A DNA stretch of 64,000 nucleotides from a virus. The notes below the pieces were generated by a model, which was given only the letters and a program-made list of their open reading frames with translations, had not been told where the DNA came from and did not search any database. Of this stretch, positions 1-6,720 are shown one piece after another (the stretch's first letter is position 1; the number at the start of each line of letters is the position of its first letter). The position numbers and the translations under genes are program-made. The stretch lies in the IMG/VR virus record IMGVR_UViG_3300007535_000003, positions 33,238 to 97,237 of that record, one strand, 5' to 3'.

Positions 1-78
1 ATCTACATTATCAACATTCACACCTGCAGTACCCCATGTACCATCTGTCCTTAATACGTTTATTTGCCTATTTAACAT
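1..78 (-). CDS. N-terminal fragment of an unknown protein (runs off left edge)
   Basis: Reading leftward from the ATG at 78, 26 codons are open to the window edge; they begin MLNRQINVLRTDG and are rich in Gly, Asn and Val. The start lies 14 bases after the stop of the preceding 47-residue gene, so the two are probably co-transcribed. Nothing in the short fragment identifies a family. It belongs to the minus-strand (late) block. Confidence 0.55.
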   Translation of the reverse strand, partial: MLNRQINVLRTDGTWGTAGVNVDNVD

Positions 79-92
79 AATTACCTTTTTAT

Positions 93-236
93 TTATTCTG
101 TTACAAATTTAGCAAATTTCTTTGCTGTCCTGACTATCTCTGTGTCAGTTACTTCTTTATCGCCTTTAAGAAAGAATAAAGCCTCCCTAAGGCATTCTAG
201 CCTAAACTGTTCAACTGCTTTCTGTTGTTCATCCAT
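93..236 (-). CDS. Small hypothetical protein, 47 aa
   Basis: An ATG at 236 opens a 47-codon frame ending in TAA. The protein starts MDEQQKAVEQ, ends KKFAKFVTE, is charged and probably helical, and has no membrane segment. It lies between the terminator at 294-321 and the gene at 1-78. Its upstream region (237-293) is short and AT-rich, so a separate promoter may lie there. Family not recognised. Confidence 0.6.
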   Translation of the reverse strand: MDEQQKAVEQFRLECLREALFFLKGDKEVTDTEIVRTAKKFAKFVTE

Positions 237-293
237 AATTAATAATTTAGTACTGATACGTATATTTAGTTAAAAGGTTATATAATACTGATA

Positions 294-321
294 ATAAAAA
301 AACCCCAGCCTTACTGGGGTT
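294..321 (-). terminator. Rho-independent terminator after hsp20
   Basis: On the minus strand an 8-bp perfect stem (AACCCCAG / CTGGGGTT, 5-nt loop) is followed by a run of seven T. It lies 55 bases after the stop of the Hsp20 gene and should end that transcript. Confidence 0.8.
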
Positions 322-375
322 AGACTGGAGTTAATAACCATAGTCCATACATAAGCAAACTGATTAAGTTAGTAA

Positions 376-675
376 CTACTCAACTTTAACTTGCTTACCT
401 AGGTCTTCCAATTCAATCTTTGATATACTTATACTTAGGATACCATTTTCATATTTAGCTCTTACATTGTCAAGGTCTAGATTCCTAGGTAAAGCATACC
501 ATTCATTAAATAATACCTTACGTGCCATAGCTTCACTTTCATGACTAGCCTTAACATGCAACTAACCTAACTCGGTAATAACTTTAATATCTGATTTGTC
601 AACGCCAGGGAGTACAACATCAACTACAAAATTACCTTTATCATCTTCACGCTTATAAATCTTTTCTATCAACAT
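376..675 (-). CDS. Hsp20 / alpha-crystallin small heat-shock protein with one in-frame TAG
   Basis: ATP-independent holdase chaperone of the Hsp20 family, a gene often found in crAss-like phages. From the ATG at 675 the frame gives MLIEKIYKREDD, then the alpha-crystallin strand VVDVVLPGVDKSDIKV, and at codon 38 (564-562) a TAG. After the TAG the same frame continues with LHVKASHES and the signature LPRNLDLDNVRAKYENGILSI, ending at a TAA. The family has a polar residue at the TAG site, so reading it as Gln gives an intact 99-residue protein. With TAG as a stop, both halves would be useless. The gene lies 3 bases after the possible frameshifted end of its upstream neighbour. Confidence 0.9.
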
Positions 676-744
676 ATTTACTATCTCCCCTTTTTAGTTT
701 TACTCTTTGATTTACGCCCAGTTTTATATGATTGCCCATAGGCA

Positions 745-987
745 TTACTCTGGGGGCCTTTTATTATCTAACCTATAAATTAATTCTTCAGGGCTTGATA
801 TACTGCCTTTAAACTTATAAAATACTTCATCATCTTCAGTACCAGTCTCTTCATCAACTATTTCAGCTGCTTTTATGTTACGCCTAAACATAACATCAAC
901 TCCTGACTTATTTTCTGTACCTAAGTTAAACCTAGCTACATCAGTCCTATTATGGAGAATATCCCTAAATTCATCTTTTAAACTCAT
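745..987 (-). CDS. Hypothetical protein, 80 aa, possibly extended by a frameshift
   Basis: ATG at 987, TAA at 747-745. The protein is acidic and polar (SLKDEFRDILHNR, then EIVDEETGTEDDEVFYKF) and is not recognised. Near its end the DNA has AAAAGGCCCCC. In the next frame the sequence stays open and encodes the basic tail QSNAYGQSYKTGRKSKSKTK, reading one TAG and stopping at a TAA at 680-678, only 3 bases before the hsp20 ATG. No start codon lies in that second frame, so the tail could be reached only by frameshift or a homopolymer sequencing error. Confidence 0.6.
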   Translation of the reverse strand: MSLKDEFRDILHNRTDVARFNLGTENKSGVDVMFRRNIKAAEIVDEETGTEDDEVFYKFKGSISSPEELIYRLDNKRPPE

Positions 988-1014
988 AAGCTAAATAAGC
1001 TATTTTATTAATTT

Positions 1015-1137
1015 TTAGATATACCTATCCCCTATAATCGTAAAATTTGCCCTAAGTTTTCGCTAAACCAGTTCGTCACCTCTTGTTGGCTACACCCACC
1101 CCTATTTTTTCCATTCTATATAGACCTGTTGGGTCAT
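1015..1137 (-). CDS. Small protein, 40 aa, with three in-frame TAG codons
   Basis: With TAG read as Gln, an ATG at 1137 opens a 40-codon frame to a TAA at 1017-1015. TAG stands at codons 12, 16 and 25. The segments between the TAGs are protein-like: MTQQVYIEWKK, GWV, PTRGDELV and RKLRANFTIIGDRYI. Read with the standard code there is no gene here, and the minus strand would have an unexplained gap between the neighbouring genes. Family unknown. The gene is one of the two clearest signs of TAG recoding in the window. Confidence 0.65.
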
Positions 1138-1263
1138 AGGGTGCTTAGCTTATACTTAGGGTGTTTTTGGCACTATCGGGGACAATATACTTACTAACCC
1201 AACTTCTGACCCCCTAACTACCTCTCGGCCCTCGGGGGCGATCTACCTCTCGGTAGGTGCCTA
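1138..1263 (-). other. Short GC-rich inter-gene stretch with two hairpins
   Basis: It lies between two minus-strand genes. On the minus strand it contains CTACC-GAGA-GGTAG, a stem closed by a GNRA-type loop, and GCCC-CCGA-GGGC. An 11-base direct repeat (CTACCTCTCGG on the plus strand) occurs at 1218-1228 and 1243-1253. A frame without a start codon is open here in phase with the preceding gene, after its TAA. I cannot tell whether it is RNA structure or translated. Confidence 0.4.
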
Positions 1264-1524
1264 TTAGTTAGACTACCTGCCTAACCAATTACGGTACTTA
1301 TACTTATATTGGGTTGAAAAGGTTTCATTTTCACCCTCAAAATTTAACCTGGTTTGCCCAGATTGTTCTTGGTTAAGGTTATGTACACTTTCATCATATT
1401 TATACAAAGACCTCACATGTTCGCCTAATTCCTGATCATTAGGCATATTCCTAACAGCACTACTTACTTGCTTGTTCCTTGCTATCGCTCTCCTTATATA
1501 TTCTCCCGTAGATGTCATTATCAT
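1264..1524 (-). CDS. Hypothetical protein, 86 aa if TAG is Gln
   Basis: Start ATG at 1524 (a second ATG at 1518). Under the standard code the frame stops at a TAG at 1275-1273 after NWLGR. With TAG as Gln it adds three residues (QSN) and stops at a TAA at 1266-1264. The protein is polar, with a basic N-terminus (YIRRAIARNKQ) and an acidic Gln/Asn-rich middle. Its 5' end overlaps the 3' end of the GroES-like gene, which suggests translational coupling. Family not recognised. Confidence 0.6.
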
Positions 1525-1951
1525 TCTCTTTAGTTATATTCCACATACCTAATATATCATATATATTTAACAAAACTGAGTCCCTATATAAGTCAAATTG
1601 AAATACACTAGGCCTCTCATGATAAACTATTACATCCCCTTCTTCAAGGTCAAATTTATCCTTATTACTATTAGATATGGATAGAACTACACCACGCCTA
1701 ACATTAGCTTTAACTTCTTTCGTAATAGTTTCAGTTTCAGTCTTAGGGCCCTTCTCAATTTCCTTTAGAGACTTCTTCTTACTAACCCTATCATCCTCCT
1801 TAAATACTATCTCTTCTCGTTTCAAATGTATAGGTTCCATCGGCTTTACTAACACCTTGTCGTCTAAAGGGGTAAATGGTATCTCTAGACGTTGTATCGC
1901 TTGTTTGTCTTGTTCTTTCAATTCTGTTGATGTTTTCACTGCTTCCGCCAT
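1439..1951 (-). CDS. GroES-like (Cpn10) co-chaperonin candidate
   Basis: The N-terminal half has the Cpn10 opening pattern (FTPLDDKVLVKP) and the C-terminal half has the second barrel and end (RRGVVLSIS, DLEEGDVIVYHE, SVLLNIYDILGMW), which resembles GroES ending in SDILAIV. Between them lies a long charged loop in place of the usual mobile loop, so fit to a GroEL partner is uncertain. Phage GroES analogues such as T4 gp31 help fold capsid protein. The frame meets a TAG at 1462-1460 after 163 residues; with TAG as Gln it runs 7 residues further, through a second TAG, to a TAA at 1441-1439. The start is ATG at 1951. Confidence 0.6.
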
Positions 1952-2051
1952 AATAATTATTTATAAGTTTAGTGATTACTACCACTGTTATTAATATCAT
2001 TGTGAACTTTAATAAAGCTTCAAATATTGTATCTTCTGCCTTATTTTTCAT
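1800..2051 (-). CDS. Small single-pass membrane protein, overlaps the GroES-like gene
   Basis: ATG at 2051. Residues about 12-30 (EALLKFTMILITVVVITKLI) form one hydrophobic helix after a short charged N-terminus, followed by a long polar tail. The last 50 or so codons overlap the GroES-like gene in another frame, so the real protein may be translated to its end or the tail may be incidental. Being small, late and single-pass it could be lysis-related, but no motif shows that. Confidence 0.45.
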   Translation of the reverse strand: MKNKAEDTIFEALLKFTMILITVVVITKLINNYYGGSSENINRIERTRQTSDTTSRDTIYPFRRQGVSKADGTYTFETRRDSI

Positions 2052-2552
2052 ACCCTATTATACTCAAATTATAACAAATAGTTTCAAAAAATTTTTTATA
2101 TTATATATAGTCAAGTGAAGGTATCACTACTCTGTGTATACACCCCTCCCGCATAATATATAGCTGAGTACGGGTTCCACCTTGTATCAACCTCCCCTAT
2201 GCAGTTTTGAGGGGAAAAGGGGGGCACCTTTAACTTTTATTCCCCAAAGCCAAGGTAAGTTAATAAGTCTAAATATTACCTTAGGAGGCTTTGTAAAACG
2301 GCAACAAAGAATAACTCCTTAACCCGCCGTGTTTATTTTATGATTCTCAAATCACTATCAGGCTTTAAAAAAGTCTGGGAGTGGTTCTTTTGCTGAAGTA
2401 TCTCATAGCACTGATAGTGTTACTATGAGAAATGGTACTTATCTTCAGCTTTTCTTACACTCCCTTCATGACAGTAAGTAAAATAAGGTACCCTTGCCAA
2501 TATTCTCATAGGACTGATAGTAAGTTATAAACCTTTAAAATAATCAACAGTT
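2052..2552. promoter_or_regulatory. Divergent intergenic region with iteron-like repeats
   Basis: About 500 bases without a gene lie between the first minus-strand and first plus-strand genes, so both blocks should be transcribed outward from here. Bases 2085-2340 are AT-rich with C/G-run tracts and no clear frame. Bases 2354-2521 hold repeats of ACTGATAGT: inverted at 2354-2361, and direct inside two 17-base units at 2402-2418 and 2505-2521 that differ at one base. CTCATAG (2402-2408) and CTATGAG (2423-2429) can pair. The arrangement suits a regulatory or replication-origin region; which one cannot be decided from sequence. Confidence 0.55.
2068..2084 (-). promoter_or_regulatory. 17-base motif shared with 6499-6515, probable promoter or operator
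   Basis: ATTATAACAAATAGTTT occurs here and again, identical, at 6499-6515. Read on the minus strand it is AAACTATTTGTTATAAT, with TTTG and TATAAT-like parts, placed 17-33 bases before the ATG at 2051. Promoter function for the minus block is inferred from position. Confidence 0.45.
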
Positions 2553-3167
2553 ATGGAAAAAAAAGTCTATGAAATTGCTGGTGTCAACCGGCACAGCAAG
2601 ACCACAGTACGTGGTGAAGAGATAGAATATGTCTCACTTGCCCTGCAAGAAAAAGGTCGTAACATATTCAAAAGCTCTAACACTGACCCATTTGTCAACA
2701 TCTTTGGTAGCAATGCCAACGACAAACGCAAGATCGAACTTGTCAAAGCTTGCAAAGATGACAACGATAAGTACGATCCAGCTAAGCTTAAAGCGCTAGG
2801 TGATGTCGAAGGTTATTTTGCTACCCTCAGTGTGTCACCGTACTACGTCAAAGATCGGGAAGGTAACTATATGAAGTACCCCGATGGGCACCCTGACAAA
2901 GGGAAGCCTATGATCTCTACTCGTATCAGCGTGTTTGTTTGGGCTGGTGACGAGTCATCTCTGGAGGAGATCAAGACCATGAACATGGGTAATCGTGAGT
3001 TAGTGCCAACAACTGAACTTGACCCTAACCGATACGCATCTGCTAGTGCCAAACTGGTACTGCGTAAGGCTCAGGCTGAAGAAACAGCAAGAGGTAAGCC
3101 AGTTGATGACGAGTCCATTGGTGAGTCAGAGACTGAAGATCAGCAACAGCAAGGTCAAAAGATCTAA
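2553..3167 (+). CDS. Hypothetical early protein, 204 aa, probably abundant
   Basis: It is the first gene of the plus-strand block and stands alone, with the divergent region before it and a terminator after it. The protein has a mixed alpha/beta body (VYEIAGVNRHS, YFATLSVSPYYV, ISVFVWAGDES) and a low-complexity acidic, Gln-rich tail (DDESIGESETED, then QQQQ). Such tails occur on DNA-binding proteins, but no SSB fold could be confirmed. Codon use is much more GC-rich than in the neighbours, with many GTC, AAG and ACC codons, as seen in strongly expressed genes. Family not recognised. Confidence 0.8.
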   Translation: MEKKVYEIAGVNRHSKTTVRGEEIEYVSLALQEKGRNIFKSSNTDPFVNIFGSNANDKRKIELVKACKDDNDKYDPAKLKALGDVEGYFATLSVSPYYVKDREGNYMKYPDGHPDKGKPMISTRISVFVWAGDESSLEEIKTMNMGNRELVPTTELDPNRYASASAKLVLRKAQAEETARGKPVDDESIGESETEDQQQQGQKI

Positions 3168-3173
3168 AGTACT

Positions 3174-3201
3174 AGGGGTTACAGTGTGTAGCCCCTTTTT
3201 T
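3174..3201 (+). terminator. Rho-independent terminator
   Basis: The stem GGGGTTAC / GTAGCCCC (one mismatch, short loop) is followed by six T. It lies just after the first early gene and makes that gene a single transcription unit. Confidence 0.85.
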
Positions 3202-3260
3202 CACTAAGCTAAATCATGGTATTCCTACAAAATAAGTACCAATAACTAAATTAATTAATC

Positions 3261-3344
3261 ATGGAATTAGAAACAGCTGTTATAATTATGACATTATTTG
3301 CCATGCTTATAATAGTAATTATAAAAGGCAATAAGGATAAATAG
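3261..3344 (+). CDS. Tiny membrane protein, 27 aa
   Basis: ATG at 3261, TAG at 3342-3344. It is nearly all one hydrophobic helix (TAVIIMTLFAMLIIVII) with a lysine-rich C-terminus (KGNKDK). Its composition fits the small single-pass proteins common in phage early regions. Function unknown; the short length keeps confidence moderate. Confidence 0.45.
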   Translation: MELETAVIIMTLFAMLIIVIIKGNKDK

Positions 3345-3645
3345 TAAGTACTGATAACTAAATTGAGTACTATCAGATCTGAAAGTTTAGTCCAAATTTG
3401 GACTGTCTGAAGTATGTTGGCATATCCCCAAATAAAGCCATATAAGCTGTTTATAGTCTAAATAGACCTGTAGTACCTAAACTACCCTATGAAGGCTTTA
3501 AATCGCTTAAAAAGGGCATTTATGGGCAAATGAGGGAGAGTGTTATAGGTCGTCTAAACTCACGCCTCAATCAGCCCTAATTTCACATAATCAATAACCC
3601 AACCTATATAATACTAATAGCTATAAACCACAAAAATATACAACT
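3345..3645. other. Gene-free stretch with a 16-base perfect palindrome
   Basis: There is no convincing frame on either strand. AGTCCAAATTTGGACT at 3389-3404 is a perfect 16-base palindrome and could be an operator. GTACTATCAGA nearby again contains the ACTATCAG element of the divergent region. The stretch ends with the AAACCACAAAAA leader before the next gene. Confidence 0.5.
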
Positions 3646-4029
3646 ATGAATAAAATTGAATTAATTGGAAGAGGTACAATAATTAACATTGATGATATTA
3701 ATTATTGTATTGAATCTCACAGCCATAATGACCCTGAATTAACAAGCTCAGTCTATCCCAGTAGGTACCTTTGCGTATTTGTCATTAAAGATGGGATAAA
3801 GTTTAGGATAGGATATATTAACTACAACGAACTAACCTGGTTTGATACACAAGCAAGGGAACAACTTATAGAGCATCCTAGTGATATAAAACAAGTTACT
3901 GTTATTAATGTCTTAAATTCGGTAGAGTTTAGTGTAAAAAGACTCCACACACCTTTACATGAATTTGATAGGCTGGATGAAGAGAACAGGGAAATGGTAT
4001 TTGAAAGATTAGTTGACACTGAACTTTAA
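3646..4029 (+). CDS. Hypothetical protein, 127 aa
   Basis: ATG at 3646 after an AAACCACAAAAA leader, TAA stop. It looks beta-rich in the first two thirds (IELIGRGTIINIDDINYCI, YLCVFVIKDGIKFRIGYI) and acidic at the end (DRLDEENREMVFERL). No catalytic motif or membrane helix is seen. It is the first of a run of short genes that share the same leader. Not recognised. Confidence 0.7.
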   Translation: MNKIELIGRGTIINIDDINYCIESHSHNDPELTSSVYPSRYLCVFVIKDGIKFRIGYINYNELTWFDTQAREQLIEHPSDIKQVTVINVLNSVEFSVKRLHTPLHEFDRLDEENREMVFERLVDTEL

Positions 4030-4040
4030 ACCACAAAACT

Positions 4041-4301
4041 ATGAAAATAATAAAAATAGTATTTAGGGTATTGTTAGTACCTATAATAATAGCAGCTGAA
4101 TTAGCAATCACAGCTGTATGTGGGTGGGGTATAGGGAAACTAATCCTATACTTTACACATGTAGATGAAATAGATTTGTTAGCATGCGACAGTTCAGTCC
4201 TTGAAACTATGTACTTAGGGGTAATCATTATAGTAGCATTTGTAACAGTATGTTTACTATTATATATAATATACTTATTAATTAAAGAATTTATTATATA
4301 A
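4041..4301 (+). CDS. Two-pass membrane protein, 86 aa
   Basis: ATG at 4041, 11 bases after the previous stop, with the AAACCACAAAA leader in the gap. There are two long hydrophobic segments, residues about 5-35 (VLLVPIIIAAELAITAVCG) and 58-84 (YLGVIIIVAFVTVCLLLYII), joined by a short acidic loop. It probably sits in the host inner membrane early in infection; its role is unknown. Confidence 0.65.
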   Translation: MKIIKIVFRVLLVPIIIAAELAITAVCGWGIGKLILYFTHVDEIDLLACDSSVLETMYLGVIIIVAFVTVCLLLYIIYLLIKEFII

Positions 4302-4314
4302 TCAAATCAATAGT

Positions 4315-4521
4315 ATGACTAGAGAGCAAATAACATTAGTAATAAAGAAACGTGAGGATTTATTAGAACAAAATCCTAATTTAAGGAAGGGTCAAGCATT
4401 CTACCTAATGTTAAGTACATACTTCTATCACAAAGCAATGGAAATTACAGCTACAAAATTTGACCCATTCTATGAAGATAAGAAGATTCCCAAGTGTATT
4501 AACTATCTTTTAAATCATTAA
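4315..4521 (+). CDS. Hypothetical protein, 68 aa
   Basis: ATG at 4315, TAA stop. Small, mixed charge and helical, with a segment (NLRKGQAFYLMLSTYFYHKA) that could be an amphipathic or DNA-binding helix pair. No known family was recognised. It lies in the early run of short genes. Confidence 0.6.
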   Translation: MTREQITLVIKKREDLLEQNPNLRKGQAFYLMLSTYFYHKAMEITATKFDPFYEDKKIPKCINYLLNH

Positions 4522-4549
4522 ATACTATTAACTACAAAACTATAAGATT

Positions 4550-5071
4550 ATGAAGATTTACAGATTTAAAACTAAGGAAGAACTCATGAAAGAGTTTGGT
4601 TCTAATTTTAGAACTAAAGCACGTTTTAACAGTGAAGGTGAGATGGATTACCTATTCGGTACACCAGTGACAAAAGACTTCTATGAAGAAGTTGCAAACC
4701 AAGGTATTGCTATGATAGACAATGTAAATCCACATGCTTATCCCACCTTGTGGTCTGTCAACAATAAAATGTTAACCTGGAACTATAAACCTAAAAGGGG
4801 GGAAATAGTTGTAATTACACATTACCACAGTGGTAATATTGAAGGTACAGTTACTAAAATATTGGAAGCAAAATGGTACAGTGATTTAATATTATGTGAA
4901 GCCTTTACTGGTGATCCAATTAGAAATTTAAGACACCTAAACAAGCCTGCTTGGTTTGAAGCAGAGTATAGACCTGCTACTGAAGAAGAGAAAGAATTCT
5001 ACAGACTTGCTAAGAAAAAGGGGCGAGTTGCCATAGTAGGGCAAAGTAGTGGAAAACCACACATCTGTTAA
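4550..5071 (+). CDS. Hypothetical protein, 173 aa
   Basis: ATG at 4550, TAA stop. The N-terminus is charged and helical (IYRFKTKEELMKEFGS). A central beta-rich part (KPKRGEIVVITHYHSGNIEG) looks like a small barrel, and the C-terminal third is charged (ATEEEKEFYRLAKKKGR). No enzyme motif was found. Possibly a host-interaction protein, judging only by its place among early accessory genes. Confidence 0.65.
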   Translation: MKIYRFKTKEELMKEFGSNFRTKARFNSEGEMDYLFGTPVTKDFYEEVANQGIAMIDNVNPHAYPTLWSVNNKMLTWNYKPKRGEIVVITHYHSGNIEGTVTKILEAKWYSDLILCEAFTGDPIRNLRHLNKPAWFEAEYRPATEEEKEFYRLAKKKGRVAIVGQSSGKPHIC

Positions 5072-5126
5072 ACTAAACCACAAAGCTACAAAGTTATAAA
5101 TAAGTTAAATTAAACCACAAAATAAA

Positions 5127-5369
5127 GTGATTGAAAAAGGATTAGAAAGACTTAATAATCGTAAAGCCAAGCTTCTCAGGGATAGGGAAGCAATCAGTAC
5201 AGGTAGAATAGTATTTAGGAATAATAGGTTGTTAAACAACAAAAACTACAACCCATTGTTTGCAGAAGAATACAGATTCTCCCTCATCAGCTACATTGAC
5301 AAGAAAGTAGTGGAAATTGATGAAGAGATTGCAAAAAGTGAAGCTCCCCAGTTAGGTATGGGGAGCTGA
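5127..5369 (+). CDS. Hypothetical protein, 80 aa, GTG start
   Basis: The frame starts with GTG at 5127, 14 bases after an AAACCACAAAA leader, and ends at TGA. The protein is basic at the N-terminus (RLNNRKAKLLRDREAI) with a helical, probably coiled-coil C-terminus (ISYIDKKVVEIDEEIAKSE). The leader position supports the GTG. Not recognised. Confidence 0.6.
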   Translation: MIEKGLERLNNRKAKLLRDREAISTGRIVFRNNRLLNNKNYNPLFAEEYRFSLISYIDKKVVEIDEEIAKSEAPQLGMGS

Positions 5370-5393
5370 TTATTAACCACAAAATATAGATGT

Positions 5394-5798
5394 ATGACAT
5401 CAAAAGCATTAGTATGGTTAAATTCCAACAAAGTACAGATTGGGGATCGAGTATTATTACTACCTGACGTACTCAAGGACAACCCTACAGAAGAATTAGC
5501 AGGACATGCTGTAGTAATTACTGGGTTAATACCTACAAAGGATTATAAGACAGCCTATGTAGAAGTAGGTAAACGTCTTCCTATTGGTGTAATAGGCTAT
5601 TGCCAACCTAATTATTATAGGCTGCTTAAAGCTACTCATTACAAGGTTAAGCAAACAGGTACAAAATGGCCTAAGTCAACTAATTGGCACAAGATCACAG
5701 ATTTCTTTGTGATGCTAAAAGGTTGGGAATACCAATTTGCTATCAAGGAAGATGGTTATATGATCCCATTGCAAACCAGGAAGTGGTGGAGATTATGA
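5394..5798 (+). CDS. Hypothetical protein, 134 aa
   Basis: ATG at 5394 after AACCACAAAATA; TGA stop overlapping the next ATG (ATGA). It is probably a beta-rich fold (VQIGDRVLLLPDVL, GHAVVITGLIP), like small SH3-type barrels, followed by a Trp-rich C-terminal part (KWPKSTNWHK, KWWRL). Function unknown. Confidence 0.65.
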   Translation: MTSKALVWLNSNKVQIGDRVLLLPDVLKDNPTEELAGHAVVITGLIPTKDYKTAYVEVGKRLPIGVIGYCQPNYYRLLKATHYKVKQTGTKWPKSTNWHKITDFFVMLKGWEYQFAIKEDGYMIPLQTRKWWRL

Positions 5799-6124
5799 TA
5801 AGTAGGTGGCAAATATCCGGCAAGACCTTGGATAATAAGCTACTAGTCTCGTTTTTAAAGAAAGAGAGTTTATTAAATAGGTTTATTGATCTAACATACT
5901 TCTTTGCTTCTAAAACATCTAAGTTAAAAGCATCAAAGAGTGACCCATTTACGAGTACTAACAGCCCATTAAATATAAACGGGGATCTAAATGCTATATC
6001 ACAAGCATTTCCATGGGCAGCATCAATCGAAAGGGAACTATTCTGGTGTTCTATTGACAAAAAGTACAGAAAGTATGTAAAAACTAAAAAAAGGGAGGCT
6101 AAATATGAAAACCAGGTTAGATAG
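5795..6124 (+). CDS. Hypothetical protein, 109 aa
   Basis: The ATG at 5795 overlaps the previous stop by four bases, so it is preferred to an upstream in-frame ATG at 5684 that would overlap the neighbour by 115 bases. It ends in TAG, followed two codons later by TAA. Polar and Ser/Lys-rich (TSKLKASKSDPFTSTN), ending in a basic tail (KYRKYVKTKKREAKYE). Not recognised. Confidence 0.6.
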   Translation: MISRWQISGKTLDNKLLVSFLKKESLLNRFIDLTYFFASKTSKLKASKSDPFTSTNSPLNINGDLNAISQAFPWAASIERELFWCSIDKKYRKYVKTKKREAKYENQVR

Positions 6125-6287
6125 AGCTAAAACTAGGCTTTCAGGTCAGCTGAATAGGCCTAAGTCCAAAAATATGCGAACTCGTGGAAAGAAAGTAATT
6201 GATAAGCGAGTACCAAGGGATGAAGAGCGTATAGTTGAACTGCAACAACGGATTAGCAGGCTAAAACGAGAGCAACATACGCAGTAG
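6105..6287 (+). CDS. Small highly basic protein, 60 aa
   Basis: ATG at 6105 overlaps the end of the previous gene by 20 bases. It is very rich in Arg and Lys (MKTRLDRAKTRLSGQLNRPK) with a C-terminal heptad-like helix (EERIVELQQRISRLKREQ). It probably binds nucleic acid. It ends in TAG directly followed by the AACCACAAA leader motif, which argues that TAG is a true stop in this block. Confidence 0.6.
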   Translation: MKTRLDRAKTRLSGQLNRPKSKNMRTRGKKVIDKRVPRDEERIVELQQRISRLKREQHTQ

Positions 6288-6591
6288 AACCACAAACAAC
6301 AGAACTGTAGTAACCCATGTAGGATTAAGCCAGATGGTTGCTGCACAAACAGTAGGTCTTTAAATAAAACTATACAGACAACACCATAAATAGTTGTCAC
6401 CCCAAAGAAAGGGTATGAATGCTGAAGTACAGCTGATACAGCTCTTTCCCTACTGTTTTCCAATAACAGGTATTTTTTTGAGGACTTTTGTCCACCAGAT
6501 TATAACAAATAGTTTAAATACCGTAATTATGAGAGTACTTAAGCCACCTTAATTAACAACAACTAAAATTTATTTATTATTATTTTAGAGA

Positions 6592-6635
6592 TTAAATTAT
6601 TAAAACTAAACAGTTAAATTATTAAAACTAAACAG
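6592..6635. repeat. 22-bp perfect tandem duplication
   Basis: Two adjacent identical 22-base AT-rich units, 6592-6613 and 6614-6635, each ending AAAACTAAACAG. The second unit runs into the 5' arm of the following inverted repeat. Confidence 0.85.
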
Positions 6636-6690
6636 GTAGATCTATTCTGACAGATACGCGCTCATTGAGGGTGGGATCTACCTGTTTATC
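6630..6690 (+). terminator. Long stem-loop, probable terminator or attenuator
   Basis: AAACAGGTAGATC at 6630-6642 pairs perfectly with GATCTACCTGTTT at 6675-6687, a 13-bp stem with a 32-base loop. Only three T and then ATCTT follow, so it may attenuate or stabilise RNA rather than terminate fully. Confidence 0.5.
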
Positions 6691-6720
6691 TTATACAATA
6701 AACCACAAAAATTAAGTAAG

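Larger units (their letters stand above)
6288..6720. promoter_or_regulatory. Gene-free stretch: shared 17-mer, 22-bp tandem repeat, long inverted repeat
   Basis: There is no convincing gene on either strand. It holds the second copy of the 17-base motif (6499-6515), a perfect tandem duplication of 22 bases (6592-6613 and 6614-6635), and a 13-bp inverted repeat (6630-6642 with 6675-6687). It ends with the AAACCACAAAAA leader of the methyltransferase gene. Confidence 0.6.

Noticed and set aside
376-561. A 61-residue protein starting with TTG after the TAG
   Set aside because: It would lack the first strands of the Hsp20 domain; the frame is continuous through the TAG to a proper ATG at 675.
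5684-5794. Longer start for the 109-aa gene at 5795
   Set aside because: It would overlap the upstream gene by 115 bases, while 5795 gives the common ATGA overlap.
6146-6463. Minus-strand 105-codon frame
   Set aside because: It is antisense to the basic protein gene at 6105-6287, Phe/Leu/Ser-rich in a way typical of shadow frames, and has no neighbours in that direction.
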